64,000 nucleotides of DNA, from positions 160,495 to 224,494 of the forward strand of contig VXAY01002132.1 of NCBI GenBank assembly GCA_013399855.1. The letters are read 5' to 3'. Below are positions 1 through 12,410 of this stretch, piece by piece. The number at the start of each line of letters is the position of its first letter. Within the stretch, counting starts at the first letter, position 1. The position numbers and the translations under genes are program-made. Origin of the DNA: Oxyruncus cristatus (Eukaryota; Chordata; Aves; Passeriformes; Cotingidae). A model generated the notes under the pieces. The model saw only the letters and a list, made by a program, of their open reading frames with translations. It had not been told where the DNA came from and did not search any database.

Positions 1-3000
1 AAAAAAAAAAAGTCCCCACAAAATTTCATCTCTCTTCAGTGAGCCTTGCAAAGAATTTTTTGAAGCTTACAATTTTGTGACCAGCCAAAATACACTTTTC
101 TGCTCTGTTTTAATACCATTTCCAAAACCAATTCATTTCGCGCGTGGATATATCTTTGTCTGAAAACACATGAGAATAAAATTTAACCATCCTTATTCAG
201 GAAACCAGACAGAAAATTAATTAATTGGTACAGCATATCTCCTGGTCTTGCCATTCAACCGTGCGTGATCCTTTGCTTATCCTCGCCTATCCTGCAAGTT
301 TTCTTTTGCTAGAAAGAAAATATTCAGGAAAACATGGACCATGCTTTTTACACTGTAGCATAAGGCACTGGAAAAGTCTATCACTTAATCTGCGCCTCAT
401 ATTCTTTGTGTACAGAGTAAAAAAATTACAGTTATTACCATCTGTGGTGTGTGATGGTCACAGAACAAACTGCACCACAGCTGCCACCTCGTGCTGCTCA
501 ACATTCCCACCCCGTGCAGCCAGGACACTGATGGGGCATTGACAGTCTCTATCCCAGCTGCAATTTTGGCTGGAAAATCATAATCTGGCCCTGAAAAATA
601 TATAGTATTACAAGGGTATGCAAAAAATTCTAAAGGCTATGGCAGAGTTCACTCATGTAAACGCTCACCCTCAGGCTCGGAATCCTCTCTGAGTCTGAGT
701 CGGGGGTGCTCTGGTGGAAAACTTCCCTTCTTTCCATCCTGACTTCACTGTAAAATGGGTTGTTAACACAAGACTCCTTTCCCAAACTGTCTTTTTTTTT
801 TTGAAAGTGATTGAATTTCATACAAAACGTGCACTTTGCCTGTTCTCTCCTATTTAAGGAATTTTTCTCAGCAGGGCATTTGAAGGCAGCACAGTCTGAG
901 CCCATCCCCTCGGGGAGGTGTCCCGCCTGCTGCAGCATTCCCTGAGCAGCACACCCACCCTTCCTGAGCATCCTGGGCTCCTGCATTCCCACAGCTCCCT
1001 TCCCATGCCTGGGACCTCAGTGAGCAACAGAGAACAAGGAGTGGTGGCAGAGACTGCTCCAACAAAGGGACAGAGCCTGGACAACGCAGTATTCCTGCCC
1101 TTCCTACTGAAAGGGGCAGGAAAATACAGGGAGAACCAAACAGCATCAGCTTGAGGAAATGATGTTAAGAATGTAACAACCTCAAGAACTCGTTAGTGCA
1201 GAGGTGTTTCTTCCTGCACACGCCCCTCTCTGTAAATACCACAGCAACCAGTGTTTAATAATCATACGAATCAAGGCCCCTCAAGAATGAGCAGATGTCC
1301 AGAGCTGAATTGTTTCACGTGAACTGTCCTGTAATAATTCTTTTTCACAGAGCAATCTACAGACTGATCTGGCCTACAAAATCCTGTGCCGCTGCCTTCA
1401 ACAAATAGCCAGGATTTTCCAGATATCACAGTCCCTGAACACTGTAAGATTTCCTTTCTTCTTTTTCCCTCCCCAGCTCTGACAACGCCCTCTCCTCTGG
1501 AGAGCGGGGCATTAGTATTCACTAAAAGTGTCTTTGAAAAGGTTTAATCTCCCAGCAATTACCAACACAAGAGTTTCATTATAAGTACAGTACGATAAAT
1601 ATTGAAGAGGTTTCCCAGCTGTTTGGATCAGTTTTAATCCAGGAATACAAGCCAGCAGCAAGGATGTCCCAGCACCCCACATCCCTGCAAAGGGCAGCTC
1701 CAGAGCCAGGGAAGGACAGACAGACTGCACAGGCTCTGCAACTGCTGCCGTGGACTCAGAGCCATAAGCAGAACGTCCTTGCAGCTACCAGAGCTTCTGA
1801 TCAAAGTGAGGGTGCATTCCTACAGGTTACATCCTAAATCCACACTGCCGGATGCTTTGAAAGGGCAAGGCCTGGTTCTAAAATGGAAGCCCCACTTAGG
1901 TACTGAACTCACTCAAGCACATCCATAATTTGGACAGAAAACAGGCTGTACTTTGTGTCTGCACCTAAAGTTGTGTTGTATCTGCAGATATAACACAATA
2001 TATCTATATCTACTGGATCAAGAAGAAACAGTAAGTTCTGGTCACCACCTTTATGGGAGAAGAAGGCTGGAGACCAGCACTGGAAACCCAAGAGAGAACA
2101 CGTAGATCAGACTTCACAGAAATGCTGCCTCTCACTTGCAAGAAAATCTGGTGCCAAGTGGTTCACATCCCAGAACACGCTGCAGTGTTTACAGCCAGTT
2201 TTAATTATCCATTTCATAATTGGGTTTGTTTCAGCAGGTGCTTTAAATCTGGGGACGTCTAAGTCATAATTTGCTCTGTCTCAAACTTTTACCGCCATGT
2301 AAAATTACAATAAATAAACCACAGGTCCTCTTTGTAGCTGGTGTAAATGCTGTGACAGTACAAGAGAAATCCTTGCCAACACAAACTAATTTTCCAGGGC
2401 TTGAAGAGGACAATTGAGCGATTATATGCATAGTCTGAAATCAGAGCAGGCAGCACACTCCTAAGATGTTTCTGAGCATTCCACATCTACCAATCCCTGT
2501 GCAAACAAGGATTCTCTCTGCTGGGCATGAGGGCTCCTCCCTGCTGGGTGACCTAACAACTCACACTTTTCTCCAGCAACGAGAGCACAAAAACTCGACT
2601 TGATTCCTCCGCTCTTTGTTTGAATCCACCATTTCTGGTGACCAGGAGTAACATTCAGCATGACAAATAACTTAATGAACTACTAATTCAGAGCTGACCT
2701 TCACCGAAAGTACTGTTTAATTACCCAGTGTTTCTGAAGTCAGGCAGAAGAATGTTAAACCATTTCTGAACAGGTGCAGGAGGCACTTGTTAATTTTAAT
2801 AGCAAAGGTCATTACATTCGTATCTCTGCACTTTTTCCTGGCATGTCTCCTGTCACAGGATTACTTATGTCTACGAAGACAAGGAGGAGGAAAAATCCTT
2901 CGTGTTCTTTTGGTTGCAACTTGGTGAAGTCTCGCCTCCTTTCTCCTTTTTCCCTTTAGACTTTTAAATATTTAAGTCTAAATCCTTAAATGAGAGAGGA

Positions 3001-6000
3001 AATGCATTACCTTTCAAACTGAAGTGGTAAGATTAGATTAGTGTCTACATAGCTAAAAAAATACTTGTAGTATATGTTTCATACTAATGTGCAAAAAAAC
3101 TTGAAAGCAGAGTTAAGGAATATTTTCATATAAACCTGAAAAAAAAAGCGCCACCACAAATACACACCACTCACTGTTCAGGAAAAAGAACATGGGAAAT
3201 TAACCCATACTTGACAATCAGAATTGCAAAAATTATTTGTCTCAAAGGAAGATCAATTTCTACTTTAATCCATTTCATGGACATGAGATGTGAACCAATA
3301 ACTTTGCAGAGAAATAAAGGTTTCTCGGCCTGTCTAGATTTATCTTATCAGACTGCAGAAGTGGGCTTCATGTTAGAGAACTACTTTTTTTTTTAATCTC
3401 ATTGCCTGAGGAAGTGTGAAAACAGCCTCAAGAAAAAGTCAACCCCAACAATATTGAGCTTATTCTCCCCCTCTCTCTTTGTTTCATCCATTGGGCTTTG
3501 ATGCCTTTACAGAAGAAAAAGTATTAAAAGTAGCCAACCCCAGTGAGAACAGGAAGGATGCACCAGAAACAAACCTCTTACTACAATGTTTTCCTCAAGT
3601 AACAAACTGCATCTCTTCTTTCCAGTATACTTGAGTTGCATGGAAGGCGGGCAGCTGGAGGGAGTATCATCACATTTTCAACCTTAATAAAAATACTGCA
3701 ACTGTACAGTTGATTTTGTGGTTAAGAAACGTAGTAGGGGATTTATTCACAAGGTCAGGGAGATTGGTAGCTGCAGTGGACGAGCTTGTTGGGGTGTGGT
3801 GGAGTCTTCTTTTTTGACTTCGGCATTGTTTTAGGTTTTTAAAAATCAGAAATTAGCCAGCAAATACCAACACATTTTGGAGCACCCCCAAAGAGCAGCC
3901 TGAGCACACTTACAGCTGCTGCTGCTGGCTCCAAGAATTAAAGAAACTGTTGGGTTTTTCCCATTTTTATTTCCAAAATAATACACACCAACTTCTGTTA
4001 CCTGCAACCGACATCCAAAGTAGTAGTTCCTCAGGGAATGTTACAATTGCTCATTTGTCCCTCAGCTTTCCACACTGGAGCCTGGTACCACAAGTCAACA
4101 TCCCGTCCTCACTGACAGAGCGCTGCTTCATTAAGAGTAAGGTGCTATTTTTTTTTTTTATTTTTCTTTTACATGAGGGGAGGGGGAAAAAAAAAAATCA
4201 CTAAAAAAAAGTAAAGCTGAGAGTATCAGACTGTTCCTAGAGGATATAAACTAGATAAGGGTGTTAAACTTGTTGAAAATCACTTTGTATTATTTAGCTG
4301 GCTGCTTCCCTATGACTGTGAGCAAACAGCCAGGATGCCAGGCTGGAGGCAAATTTCATGCCTTGTTGTCACAGAAAGGCTTCTGGCACCTGTACAAACC
4401 CTGATGCCAGAGAAACGACTTGTCCCATGAAGTCTCTCAAAGAAAACCTTTCCTGTCGTTGGTCTGGCATGAGATCCCTTCTGCCACTCTGCTTTTGAAA
4501 CCCTGGCTATCGTGCACTGGTTGCTGGAAGGATATTGTTGGGTTTAAAAGCAAACCTAAGTTGGTATCAGCTTTGACAATCAATTTCCCAGTCCCTGACT
4601 GGTTGTGTAAAATCGGGATTTCAAGGTCGTCTTAGTTGGTGGCAGCTTTTCCTTTTTTAAACAGAAAAGGATCAAGGAATGGAAAGAGGATGCACCAGCT
4701 CTTTCCTGGCTTTCCTAATGCTGTGATGGGATCCAAACACTGTGTCTTGGGCAGAGAATTACCCAGGCAGCAGGGCTGCCCTTCCCACTGCTCTCCTCAG
4801 CACTGGTTGTGTATCCCTAAATTTCGGTGTGAGTGGTCCCACAGTTGCACAATCCACTGCATTAGGGCAAGCTGATGCCAACAAAATCTAAGTATACAAA
4901 ATCCAACTCATTTTCAGTCAGAGAAGCTGCCTGATCCAGCCACCAGTAAAAATGGTATTATTTTCATATGCATACGTATTCCAGGTTTTATTACTAAGAG
5001 AGTTATTTAAGCTCCTGTAGAAAAGACCGGGAGATTCCGGATGCTTTGGACATGCAGGCTCCATAGTGAGGAACGTTTTTGTTGAAGCTGTGCTATCAAC
5101 TAATGGCTCGGTAATTGCACAGAGCCTTTTGGGTGGTTTTGATGTGCAGGCATTCACCTACCAGCAAGGACAACATTTTGATTCGAGTCATCCCTAGGTC
5201 ATGGAAATTAATAGACACATTCTGTTCTACACTACTAAAATTGCCCAAAAAAATGTATTTCAATAAAGCAGGTTACTATAAATCATGTTTGTACTGAAAC
5301 AAACATGAGATAATGGGAAAAATAATTGACCACACTCTTCCCTAAGCAGGCCCAGATTATTAGTGGTTATGTTAAATATAGACATTCACATCCAAGCCAT
5401 TAATGCATGCTTAAAATGCATCAATAATTCAGTAATTTTTAGGTTCAACCTGGGAAATCACCTTTTACAGATAATATATAGCACAGCACTGTCAGACCAT
5501 AAGCCATCAAGTGTGAAAAAGACAGAAATACGGCCAACTCTGCTGCTGTGCACATCAGTAAACCTCAGCCTGCTTCAGACCTCCCACTGCCCAGGAAGTT
5601 CTGATGGGTTCTCGAACCAGAACTGCCTCTATTTGCAAGGCTTTGACCTCCCATTTCGAGAATGTGATACTGCCACAGTGCACATGAGAAACTGGTGAGA
5701 TCAGCAGTATGGAAACGCTGCACACTGTGGCACAACAGCCATCCAGTCCCAGAATGAAGGAGCAGAGCAGGCAGCGTTCTGGGAAACTTTTCTTTCCACT
5801 GTGTAACTTTGTGGTCTGTGACAAAGAGAAAAAAAAAACAAACCAAAAACCAAAAAGAGAAGGCAAAGCACTCTGTGTGTCTCACACATAAAGGCACTAA
5901 TAGCTCAGCCTCACCATGGGGCCTGGGCTCCTATAGTTTTATCATTAAAGATTTTGGTCAGTCAACTGTGGTGGTAATTATCACATAAATTAACTGAGAG

Positions 6001-7171
6001 ACAGCAAAACCAGAACGTCAAGACAAAAATCTCACCTTCAGCCACAAAGTATGGGACTTCATTTTCCAGCAATATTTTCCAACCTAACACCAATGATGAA
6101 CCACATTTTTTTTTCTGGAATATTGCTTAGGTTACAGAAAGAAAGTCTATTAGTCAGTGCCATTTACCCCCTGGTATCCAGATTTTATCTGCTGACCTGT
6201 CACAATAAAACAATTCTGAAGATGTATTTTCAGATACAGGTGATTAGCACAGCAAGGAAAGCAGCAGAGTGAAAATTCTTTTTCAAGGAAGTGTGGCTTT
6301 CAAGGAGTGCAGGTAAAAAGAAGGAAAAACAAAAAACTAACCACCTTGGAAAAATTAACCAGGCTACAGTGCTCAAAATTTTATTTGGGTCGTGGAGTCT
6401 TTTGCTTCGGGGTTTCTTTTTTGGTTTTGCGTGAGGTTTTTTTAGTGTGGTGGGGTTTTTTTTGGTTTTGTTTTGTTTTTTAAAAAAGGGTATTTTCCTT
6501 TTAAGATAGTTCATATCCCTCTCGGTTTTGCATGGGATCATTACCCTTCCAACGCATTCAGCTGACAATGCAAATTTCCAGCAGAATCTCAAACCTGGTC
6601 TTTAGACAACTGTTTAAATAAGGGCAGATGGCACCTTGAGATTTCATTTTCACTCCATTCCATAGCTCCAAGACAGGTTCAAATTTTATCTCTGCTGTCC
6701 TTGATAGAGCAGAGCTAGTTTTTCTTTTCTTTTTTAAGATCTCCAACAGTGGACACCACTCCCTGGCACTAAATAACATTTGCTATTAGGAAGTTTGCAT
6801 TGCTTTTCTCCTCTGTTTCAGGATATTTTCTGCTCATTTACATTCAAAGTTCATCCTTCACGCAGGATGAAATTTCATAACTGTTGTGACACAGATGTTA
6901 TCTACCCTTTACAACATTTAAGAGCTTGAAATGTTATGGGATCACACTGGGCAGTTGCTGATACGAATGAAGGGTCATGACTGTTAGCTAATTAAATTAA
7001 GTCAATCACTACTCTCTGTGAAAGAATATTCTCTCCTTTCCTTTTCTCTTCTTGCATCTCTACTGAAGTGTTTAATGATTCTGCAAGAGGCATCAGACTT
7101 TAACAGGTGGGTTACATGAATACAGCACATCAACACTGCCACTGTTGCACTGGTAAACCACAGGCTGGCTG
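1..7171. other. gene-free stretch, no recognised gene or repeat
   Basis: Nothing coding is supported here. Open frames on both strands are short, overlap one another in conflicting frames and resemble no family I know. The stretch is A/T-rich with scattered homopolymer runs, including a poly-A start at 1-11 and T- and A-runs around 4149-4209, plus the G/T-rich tract listed separately at 6408-6482. It fits intron or intergenic DNA. Confidence 0.7.
6408..6482. repeat. G/T-rich low-complexity tract
   Basis: This is an almost purely G/T stretch with several runs of T broken by GG or GTG. It is the complement of the A/C-rich tracts seen elsewhere in the window (12331-12410 and 55632-55737). It has no coding capacity and is a simple sequence expansion. 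Confidence 0.75.
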
Positions 7172-7660
7172 AGGACGGACAGGACCTCTGGAGAGCAGCT
7201 GGTCCAACATATCTGCCCAAGCAGGGACACCTGGAGCTGCCCAGGACAATGTCCAGCCAGCTTTGAATAGCTCCAAGCTGGGAGACCCCAGAACTTCCCC
7301 AGGCAACCAGCTCCCAGTGCTCAGTCACCTTCACAGTGGGACAATGTTGCTGCTGCTCAGTCTGTGCCCACTGTGCCCGTTGCCTCCTGTTCCACCACCA
7401 GACACGGCTGAAAAGCCTCTGGCACCCTGTCTGCAGGTACTCACATACATTGAGAAGGTTCCTCCTAAGCCTTCCCTTCTCCAGGTTAAGCAGTTCCATG
7501 TCCCTCTTGTACTGGGAGGTCAGACTGGACCCAGAACTCCAGTGTGGCCGTCCCAGTGCCGAGCACATGGAAGGATCACCTCTCCTGAGCTAACAGCAGC
7601 GCTCCTCAAGCAGCCCAGGATAGCACAAAGCTTCTTTGCCACAAAGGCACATTGCTGGCT
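7172..7660 (-). mobile_element. CR1 LINE fragment, 3' portion, antisense
   Basis: Read on the + strand, this is the reverse complement of the 3' part of a chicken-repeat-1 (CR1) non-LTR retrotransposon. Recognisable blocks in order are the acctctggaga block, the 'gtccaac' block, the 'caagcagggacacctggagc' block, the block for the region preceding the 3' UTR ('cagtgctcagtcacc', 'tctgtgccca', 'gttgcctcctgttcc'), 'cttctccaggttaag', and 'aaggcacattgctggctc' at the 5' side of the element. CR1 encodes a reverse transcriptase in its second ORF, and this piece is truncated at its 5' end. The open frames at 7002-7568 (-) and 7263-7685 (+) are products of this repeat. The copy is diverged and has lost a clear 3' microsatellite tail. 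The family assignment is from memory of the consensus, and the subfamily is not resolved. Confidence 0.85.
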
Positions 7661-7775
7661 CCTTTACATTCCACTTTTTCCGTAATATCACTGATTTTCG
7701 CTACATTTGTGGTCCCTCAACTCCACCATCCTCGGCAGCATTCACTTGTTAATATTCCAGAAAACACCACTCCAC

Positions 7776-7960
7776 TGTGAGGGTGGGGAGGCCCCGGCAC
7801 AGGTTGCCCAGAGAAGTTGTACATACCCCGTCCCTGGAAGTGTTCAAGGCCAGATCTGACAGGGTGTGGAGCAACTTGGGATAGTGGAAGTCTTGTAGGG
7901 GAGCGGGACCTCCATGATCTTTAAGGTCTCTTCCAAGACAAACCATTCTATGATTCTATA
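7776..7960 (+). mobile_element. CR1 LINE 3' end, sense
   Basis: This is a 5'-truncated CR1 copy in sense orientation. It contains the blocks 'caggttgcccagagaagttg', 'ccctggaagtgttcaaggcc' and 'gatctttaaggtctcttcc', and ends in the short tail repeat attctatgattctata, the terminal signature of avian CR1 elements. It lies about 115 bp from the antisense CR1 fragment at 7172-7660, so the two copies run in opposite directions with their 3' ends pointing outward. They are therefore separate insertions or a rearranged pair. No reverse transcriptase coding sequence remains. Confidence 0.9.
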
Positions 7961-10118
7961 ATTTCTTTAAATCATTATTCTAATAATGTGATCAGAGTTT
8001 ACATTCAAAGCCTGTTCTTCCTTAAAAACACACACAAATAACTGCTGGATCAATGCCTTCACTGGACAGTCAGAGAGGGAGGTCTATCACAGCACAACTG
8101 CAAAATTTAGGGGGCTGTGGGAGGCCCCCTCTTCTACTCTTAGCATGCAAACCCACGTACTGCTGCTGAATCAGAAGGTTAATAAAAACAGAGCTTTGGA
8201 AGTTACAGATTAAAATAATTTGTCACTGTCCCTATATCACCACAGACTGGAAGACACTCACTTTGAGATGACATATTACAGCATTCTACATAACAAGAAC
8301 ACTGAGTGCTGACACACCACTGCTAATTCTGTCATTCCTCTTCCATGCAATGGAATTCTTAAATATCTTAAACATCTTCCAAATGATAAATCTTCCAAAC
8401 AGAGTTGCGAAACATGCATTTTTCTCTTTGGTCTTGCTTGCTCCATGCTCACAGCACCACAGAGATATACACTGACACGCAAGCTGGTTGAGCAAGGGAG
8501 GTTGGCCATGATGTAAAAGAAACCAGTGACATTTGGGCAAACATGGCAGGCAAAGACAAAACACCACACAATAAAACCCCACCACGTAAATCAGACCTCC
8601 AAAACTTTTAACAGTAGCAGCAGCAGCAGCAGCGAATGAGCTGAGATTGGTGAATTAATCCAAGTTTGAATCTAAGCTCCCATTATCATTTATCAGTTTT
8701 TCTAAGGTTGCTTTCTGTCCCAGCAGTCTCCTGTCCTAACAGCATGTGCCAGACTGGGAGGTGGGAGAAGTCGCTGGGAGATATTTTTCCCTTCCACACA
8801 CAGTAACAACAACTCGTGAACAACGTGCACATCTTACAATGGTTGTTTCATGGGCTGCTGTGGAAGGAATAAATGGTTACAGGTCGTTAGCTAAACAATG
8901 AAAAATCTGGAATTAAGAGGAAAAAAAAACCAAAAACGGAGAGCCTGGAAAGAAAAATTCTGCCTCATGTTATAGTTCAGTTATTACTAGCTCAGTGCCT
9001 TTGCAGATGAGCTTGTTGCAGGCTCCCTTCGCATGAACCCTGAATGAACAGCCTCCCCAACAGAACCAGACAAACCAGGACCACGAATAATCAAGAAAAT
9101 AATGCCACTGGAAGTATGAAAAGCACAGGCAAAATCAGTGGTTTTCTGTCTGGATGAAGGCTCTTTCTGCTTGGGGATGCCTCCAACTTGTTAACAGGAA
9201 AAAGGAGAGAATGTGAATTTAGAAAAGAAAATTAAACAAAATAAATACTTTACTTCTGAATAACTGGAGCTCACCCTTGAATCTGGCTGTGGATCCCATC
9301 TCCCAGCACTGAGGCTGGTGTAAGTGTTCTCTTCCCGGCTCACCAGGTGAACATCAGTTCCCCACTACCTCCCCCACACTGGCATGTTTGGGACTTTACT
9401 AGAGCTGAGGGAATCCAGCACTGTCCTTACTGGAAATCAAGAGGAACCAACTACTCATCATTCTCAGACTTCTTTAAAAATTAAATCTTTCCAGAATTTT
9501 GTTTGTAATTTCTGGAATTTTTTTTCATGACATCCCACATTTCCCATGCGGAGGAAGTGGTGAGTGACTCCCCAAAAGACCTCAAACCATAACTCTACAG
9601 CTACAGGAGCAGCACTTACTGGGGACCAGTGTAAATACGGATATGCTGCCTATTTCTGCCCTACCAGCTCCCATCCTCATGACTACAAAAAGGATTAGTT
9701 TTTGTACTGTAGGATAGAGGAATCACTTGAAATATGAAAATTGGTTTTAAGGGCTCATTGTGTACAGGGCACCTACACACTGAGGATCTGGAGTAGTACT
9801 TCAGAGCAGAGCTCCCAGACAGTTGATGTACTTTACCCTGAAGTGCTTCCACCATTGGTTTGATATATTTGTTTATGCATTTTATGAAAACTCTTAGTTC
9901 AATAAATGCTGCAAGATCAAATAGCAGACTTTTGAATTATGCAAAATTCTATTACACATATTGTAAATAAACTCCATGAAACATTAATCAACTTCAAAAA
10001 AGGTTTCCTAAGAACTCTGTGCAGTGTTTTCTCCTTGGTGTATTTTGAACATTATGATTCTGTCGTATTTATGAGTATAGAGGTTAAACTTTTCCAGAAA
10101 GAAAACTGCTTCGTGCAA
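7961..10118. other. gene-free stretch
   Basis: No gene is supported. The stretch holds a short AGC trinucleotide run at 8616-8633 and otherwise unique A/T-rich sequence. Overlapping open frames on the - strand at 8276-8585 are under 100 codons, share the same DNA in two frames and resemble nothing known. Confidence 0.65.
8616..8633. repeat. (AGC)6 microsatellite
   Basis: Six uninterrupted AGC units follow an imperfect AGT unit. The run sits in unique noncoding sequence and is not inside a convincing open frame. Confidence 0.85.
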
Positions 10119-11496
10119 TGTCATGGTTTAGCCCATCCCCCTCAGTTTTAGGGTAGAAGATGGTTAGTTCCAGGTGAAATTCCGGCTAGGTAGCCAATTA
10201 GAGACTTCTGTGACGTCTCTACGAATTACATAATTTAACTCAAACCGGAAAAGAAGGGTTGTTGTCGTTGTTGTAGTTGTGTGTGGGGCAGAAGGAACTC
10301 GGAGCCATGATGTAAGTGAGGCGGCGAGGCCTCCCCGAGTGGGGGGCCAGAGCCCTCCGCCCCTGGCCTTGGGCCAGGGGCAGGCATGGCACCGAAGCCT
10401 CCGGCTGAAGCAAGTAGCAGAGTGGAGAAGAAACTCCAAAGAAAAACTGCTCAGCTGAGACAGAAGGAGTTCCAGCCCCGAGAGGAGCGGCGGAGAACAA
10501 GTGATAACAATGCAGCTGCCAAGGTCAGTGGACAAGAAGGAGTACAGAAGCATGGGGGAGCCCCCCCTCGCCTCTCTCCCTCCAGCAGGGGAAAAGACTT
10601 TAAAACTAAACCCCTGCCACCTGTGGAAATGATGTGGAGAGAAGGGACTTTCGTGTGAGTTCTTCCCCCGGAGGCCTGGATAGTCCGGGGAGGGCAGCGA
10701 TGGCTGGAGGCCAAGACTGGATCACTTGAACTGTTTGCAGCAAGCTGCAGAGGAATTGTAGCCACAGAATGAGAAAGAAGTTGAGTAAATTTCTCCTTTG
10801 AGAGGCTGTGTGCCTCTGATGACTTTGGGACTTTGTCCAAAAGATAAGCCTTACACGAAGCCCCCCTATGAGGGGCCTGGTGCGAGCGTGGACCAGGTGT
10901 AATGGCGAGTGGAGAGCGGTGGTGAAGTTGGAGTAACCAGCCGCGGCCGAGAGCCAAGATTGGGCGTCTGGCCAGAAGCAGAAAGTCAGGAGAATTCCAG
11001 AGGGCAAAAGAGAAGAAGCTACAAGCAGCAGAGCACAGCATCAGAAAGTGTTCTTGGGTCTGGACTGAGCCAAAGAGACCCAGAACCCCTGTGATTCCGG
11101 CGAGGGGTGGTAAGTCCGTGAAAACCCCCCTGAAACTCCTCGTGGAAGAAACCTCCATAGAGCCCTGAATCTTGTAGTGACGACATGATAAAAAACCCTC
11201 AGCAGCTGTAAGCAAGCAGCAAGGTGGGAGTAAACTTCTCTGCATTCCAGTGAAGAGAGAGAGGTTCGAGCTACAGAGATATGGAACTGTTACCTTAAAG
11301 ACTTTTTTTTTCCTCCCTTCTCATTCTTCCTCTGGACTGTTTTTGAAGGAGAGAGGAGGAGAGGCACTTGTACATATATAAGTGTACTATTATAAGAAAA
11401 CTAGTTAGAGTTGTATGTTATATGTATTCCCCTTAGTTCTGTAGTGTAGCAATAAATCTTAGTATTACCCCCATTTTAAAGTGATCTGTTTTGTCT
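10119..11496 (+). mobile_element. solo LTR-like insertion of an avian endogenous retrovirus
   Basis: The element begins with tgtcatggttta, a start typical of avian ERV LTRs, and has a polyadenylation signal aataaa at 11450-11455 near its right end. That order gives + strand U3-R-U5. The hexamer gtgcaa lies directly outside both ends (10113-10118 and 11497-11502), consistent with a 6-bp target-site duplication. The right end by that reading is ttttgtct rather than the usual CA, so the boundary may be off by a few bases. The element is unusually GC- and CpG-rich compared with its flanks. It contains a 9-bp-stem hairpin at 10360-10380, a consensus-like 5' splice site (ggtaagt, 11109-11115) and a 90-codon open frame at 10386-10658. 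No retroviral gag, pol or env was recognised, so it is a solo LTR or a non-autonomous derivative. The exact family is not recognised. Confidence 0.65.
11450..11455 (+). promoter_or_regulatory. polyadenylation signal of the LTR
   Basis: A canonical aataaa hexamer lies 41 bp before the inferred right end of the LTR-like insertion. This position is expected for the R region of a retroviral LTR and is the main evidence for its + orientation. Confidence 0.55.
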
Positions 11497-12330
11497 GTGC
11501 AAACTCTTCCTAATTAGTAGCAAAATTTATGGGCTGATAACACTGTGCAGAAAGCACAGGGGCTAAACCTATGACATGCAACTTGTATCAAGACACATGC
11601 AACTGTATCAACAGAAATGTCATTTAATTTACCTTTCAGGCCCAAGCATAAGCAATATAAAGCCACTGAAATGAGAAATGAAGTACAAATCACCACACCT
11701 ATCTCAGTGTGTATGGAATTGTTAACACGAGAATTGAGAAAGTCCTGAAACTATTAGCATTTTAATTCTTCACAGGCATCACAACAACAGAAACTCAGTT
11801 CAGCTCCCAGGAGCCCCTGGTTCTCTCTTGGTTTATCAGGGAGCGATAGAGAGAGGACAGGGCTTGGAAAGTGCTGCAGGTGCTGAACCAGCAACTCACT
11901 GACTAGAAAAAAAAAAAAAAAACAGAGTTTTTAAGGGAGAGGTTATTTGGGGCAATCAAGGAATTATGAGTATAAAGAAGAGGATCAAAATTGCCTGGAT
12001 CTAAGGGCGTTTTGGATTCAGTGCACTGTCAGCACTGGAGCCACAGACCATCCCAAATGAACCCTGCTGTGCAAACCACACCCTTTTGAAGGGACTGGTA
12101 CTAAAGGCTCGGAATATGTTGACTTCTTTGTAGTTGCACTGCTCTTCCATCAGGTGAATACTCATGATTTATCAAATTGTACAGTAGACCAATGGCACAT
12201 GAACTGACACCAAAAATTTGTCAAGAAAATGGATTCACAAACTTACCACATGGAACGATTCGGATGAGGACATCTCGAATGATTTTCTATTTACAGTATT
12301 TAAGTCTATTGCCCTTTTCAGAAAAATATA

Positions 12331-12410
12331 GAAAAAAAAAATCCCAAGAAAATAAAAAAACCAACCCAAAACCCCACAAAAAAACCTGAAAACGAAACCA
12401 CAACCAACAA
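12331..12410. repeat. A/C-rich low-complexity tract
   Basis: The tract consists of runs of A interrupted by CC, CCC or CCCC. It is the complementary composition of the G/T tract near 6.4 kb. The 70-codon frame that runs into it ends in K/N/P/H-rich sequence only because of this composition. Confidence 0.75.

Noticed and set aside
3765..3831. Short - strand frame starting MPKSKKKTPPHPNKL after a good start context
   Set aside because: It stops after fewer than 30 codons, has no donor site at its end, and matches no protein I can name.
7002..7568. 188-codon open frame on the - strand
   Set aside because: It overlaps the antisense CR1 fragment. The frame is a translation of the repeat's 3' region plus flank, not a separate gene.
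10451..11245. 264-codon open frame on the - strand, the longest in the window
   Set aside because: It lies antisense inside the LTR-like insertion, in GC-rich sequence where both strands are open, and resembles no retroviral or cellular protein I know.
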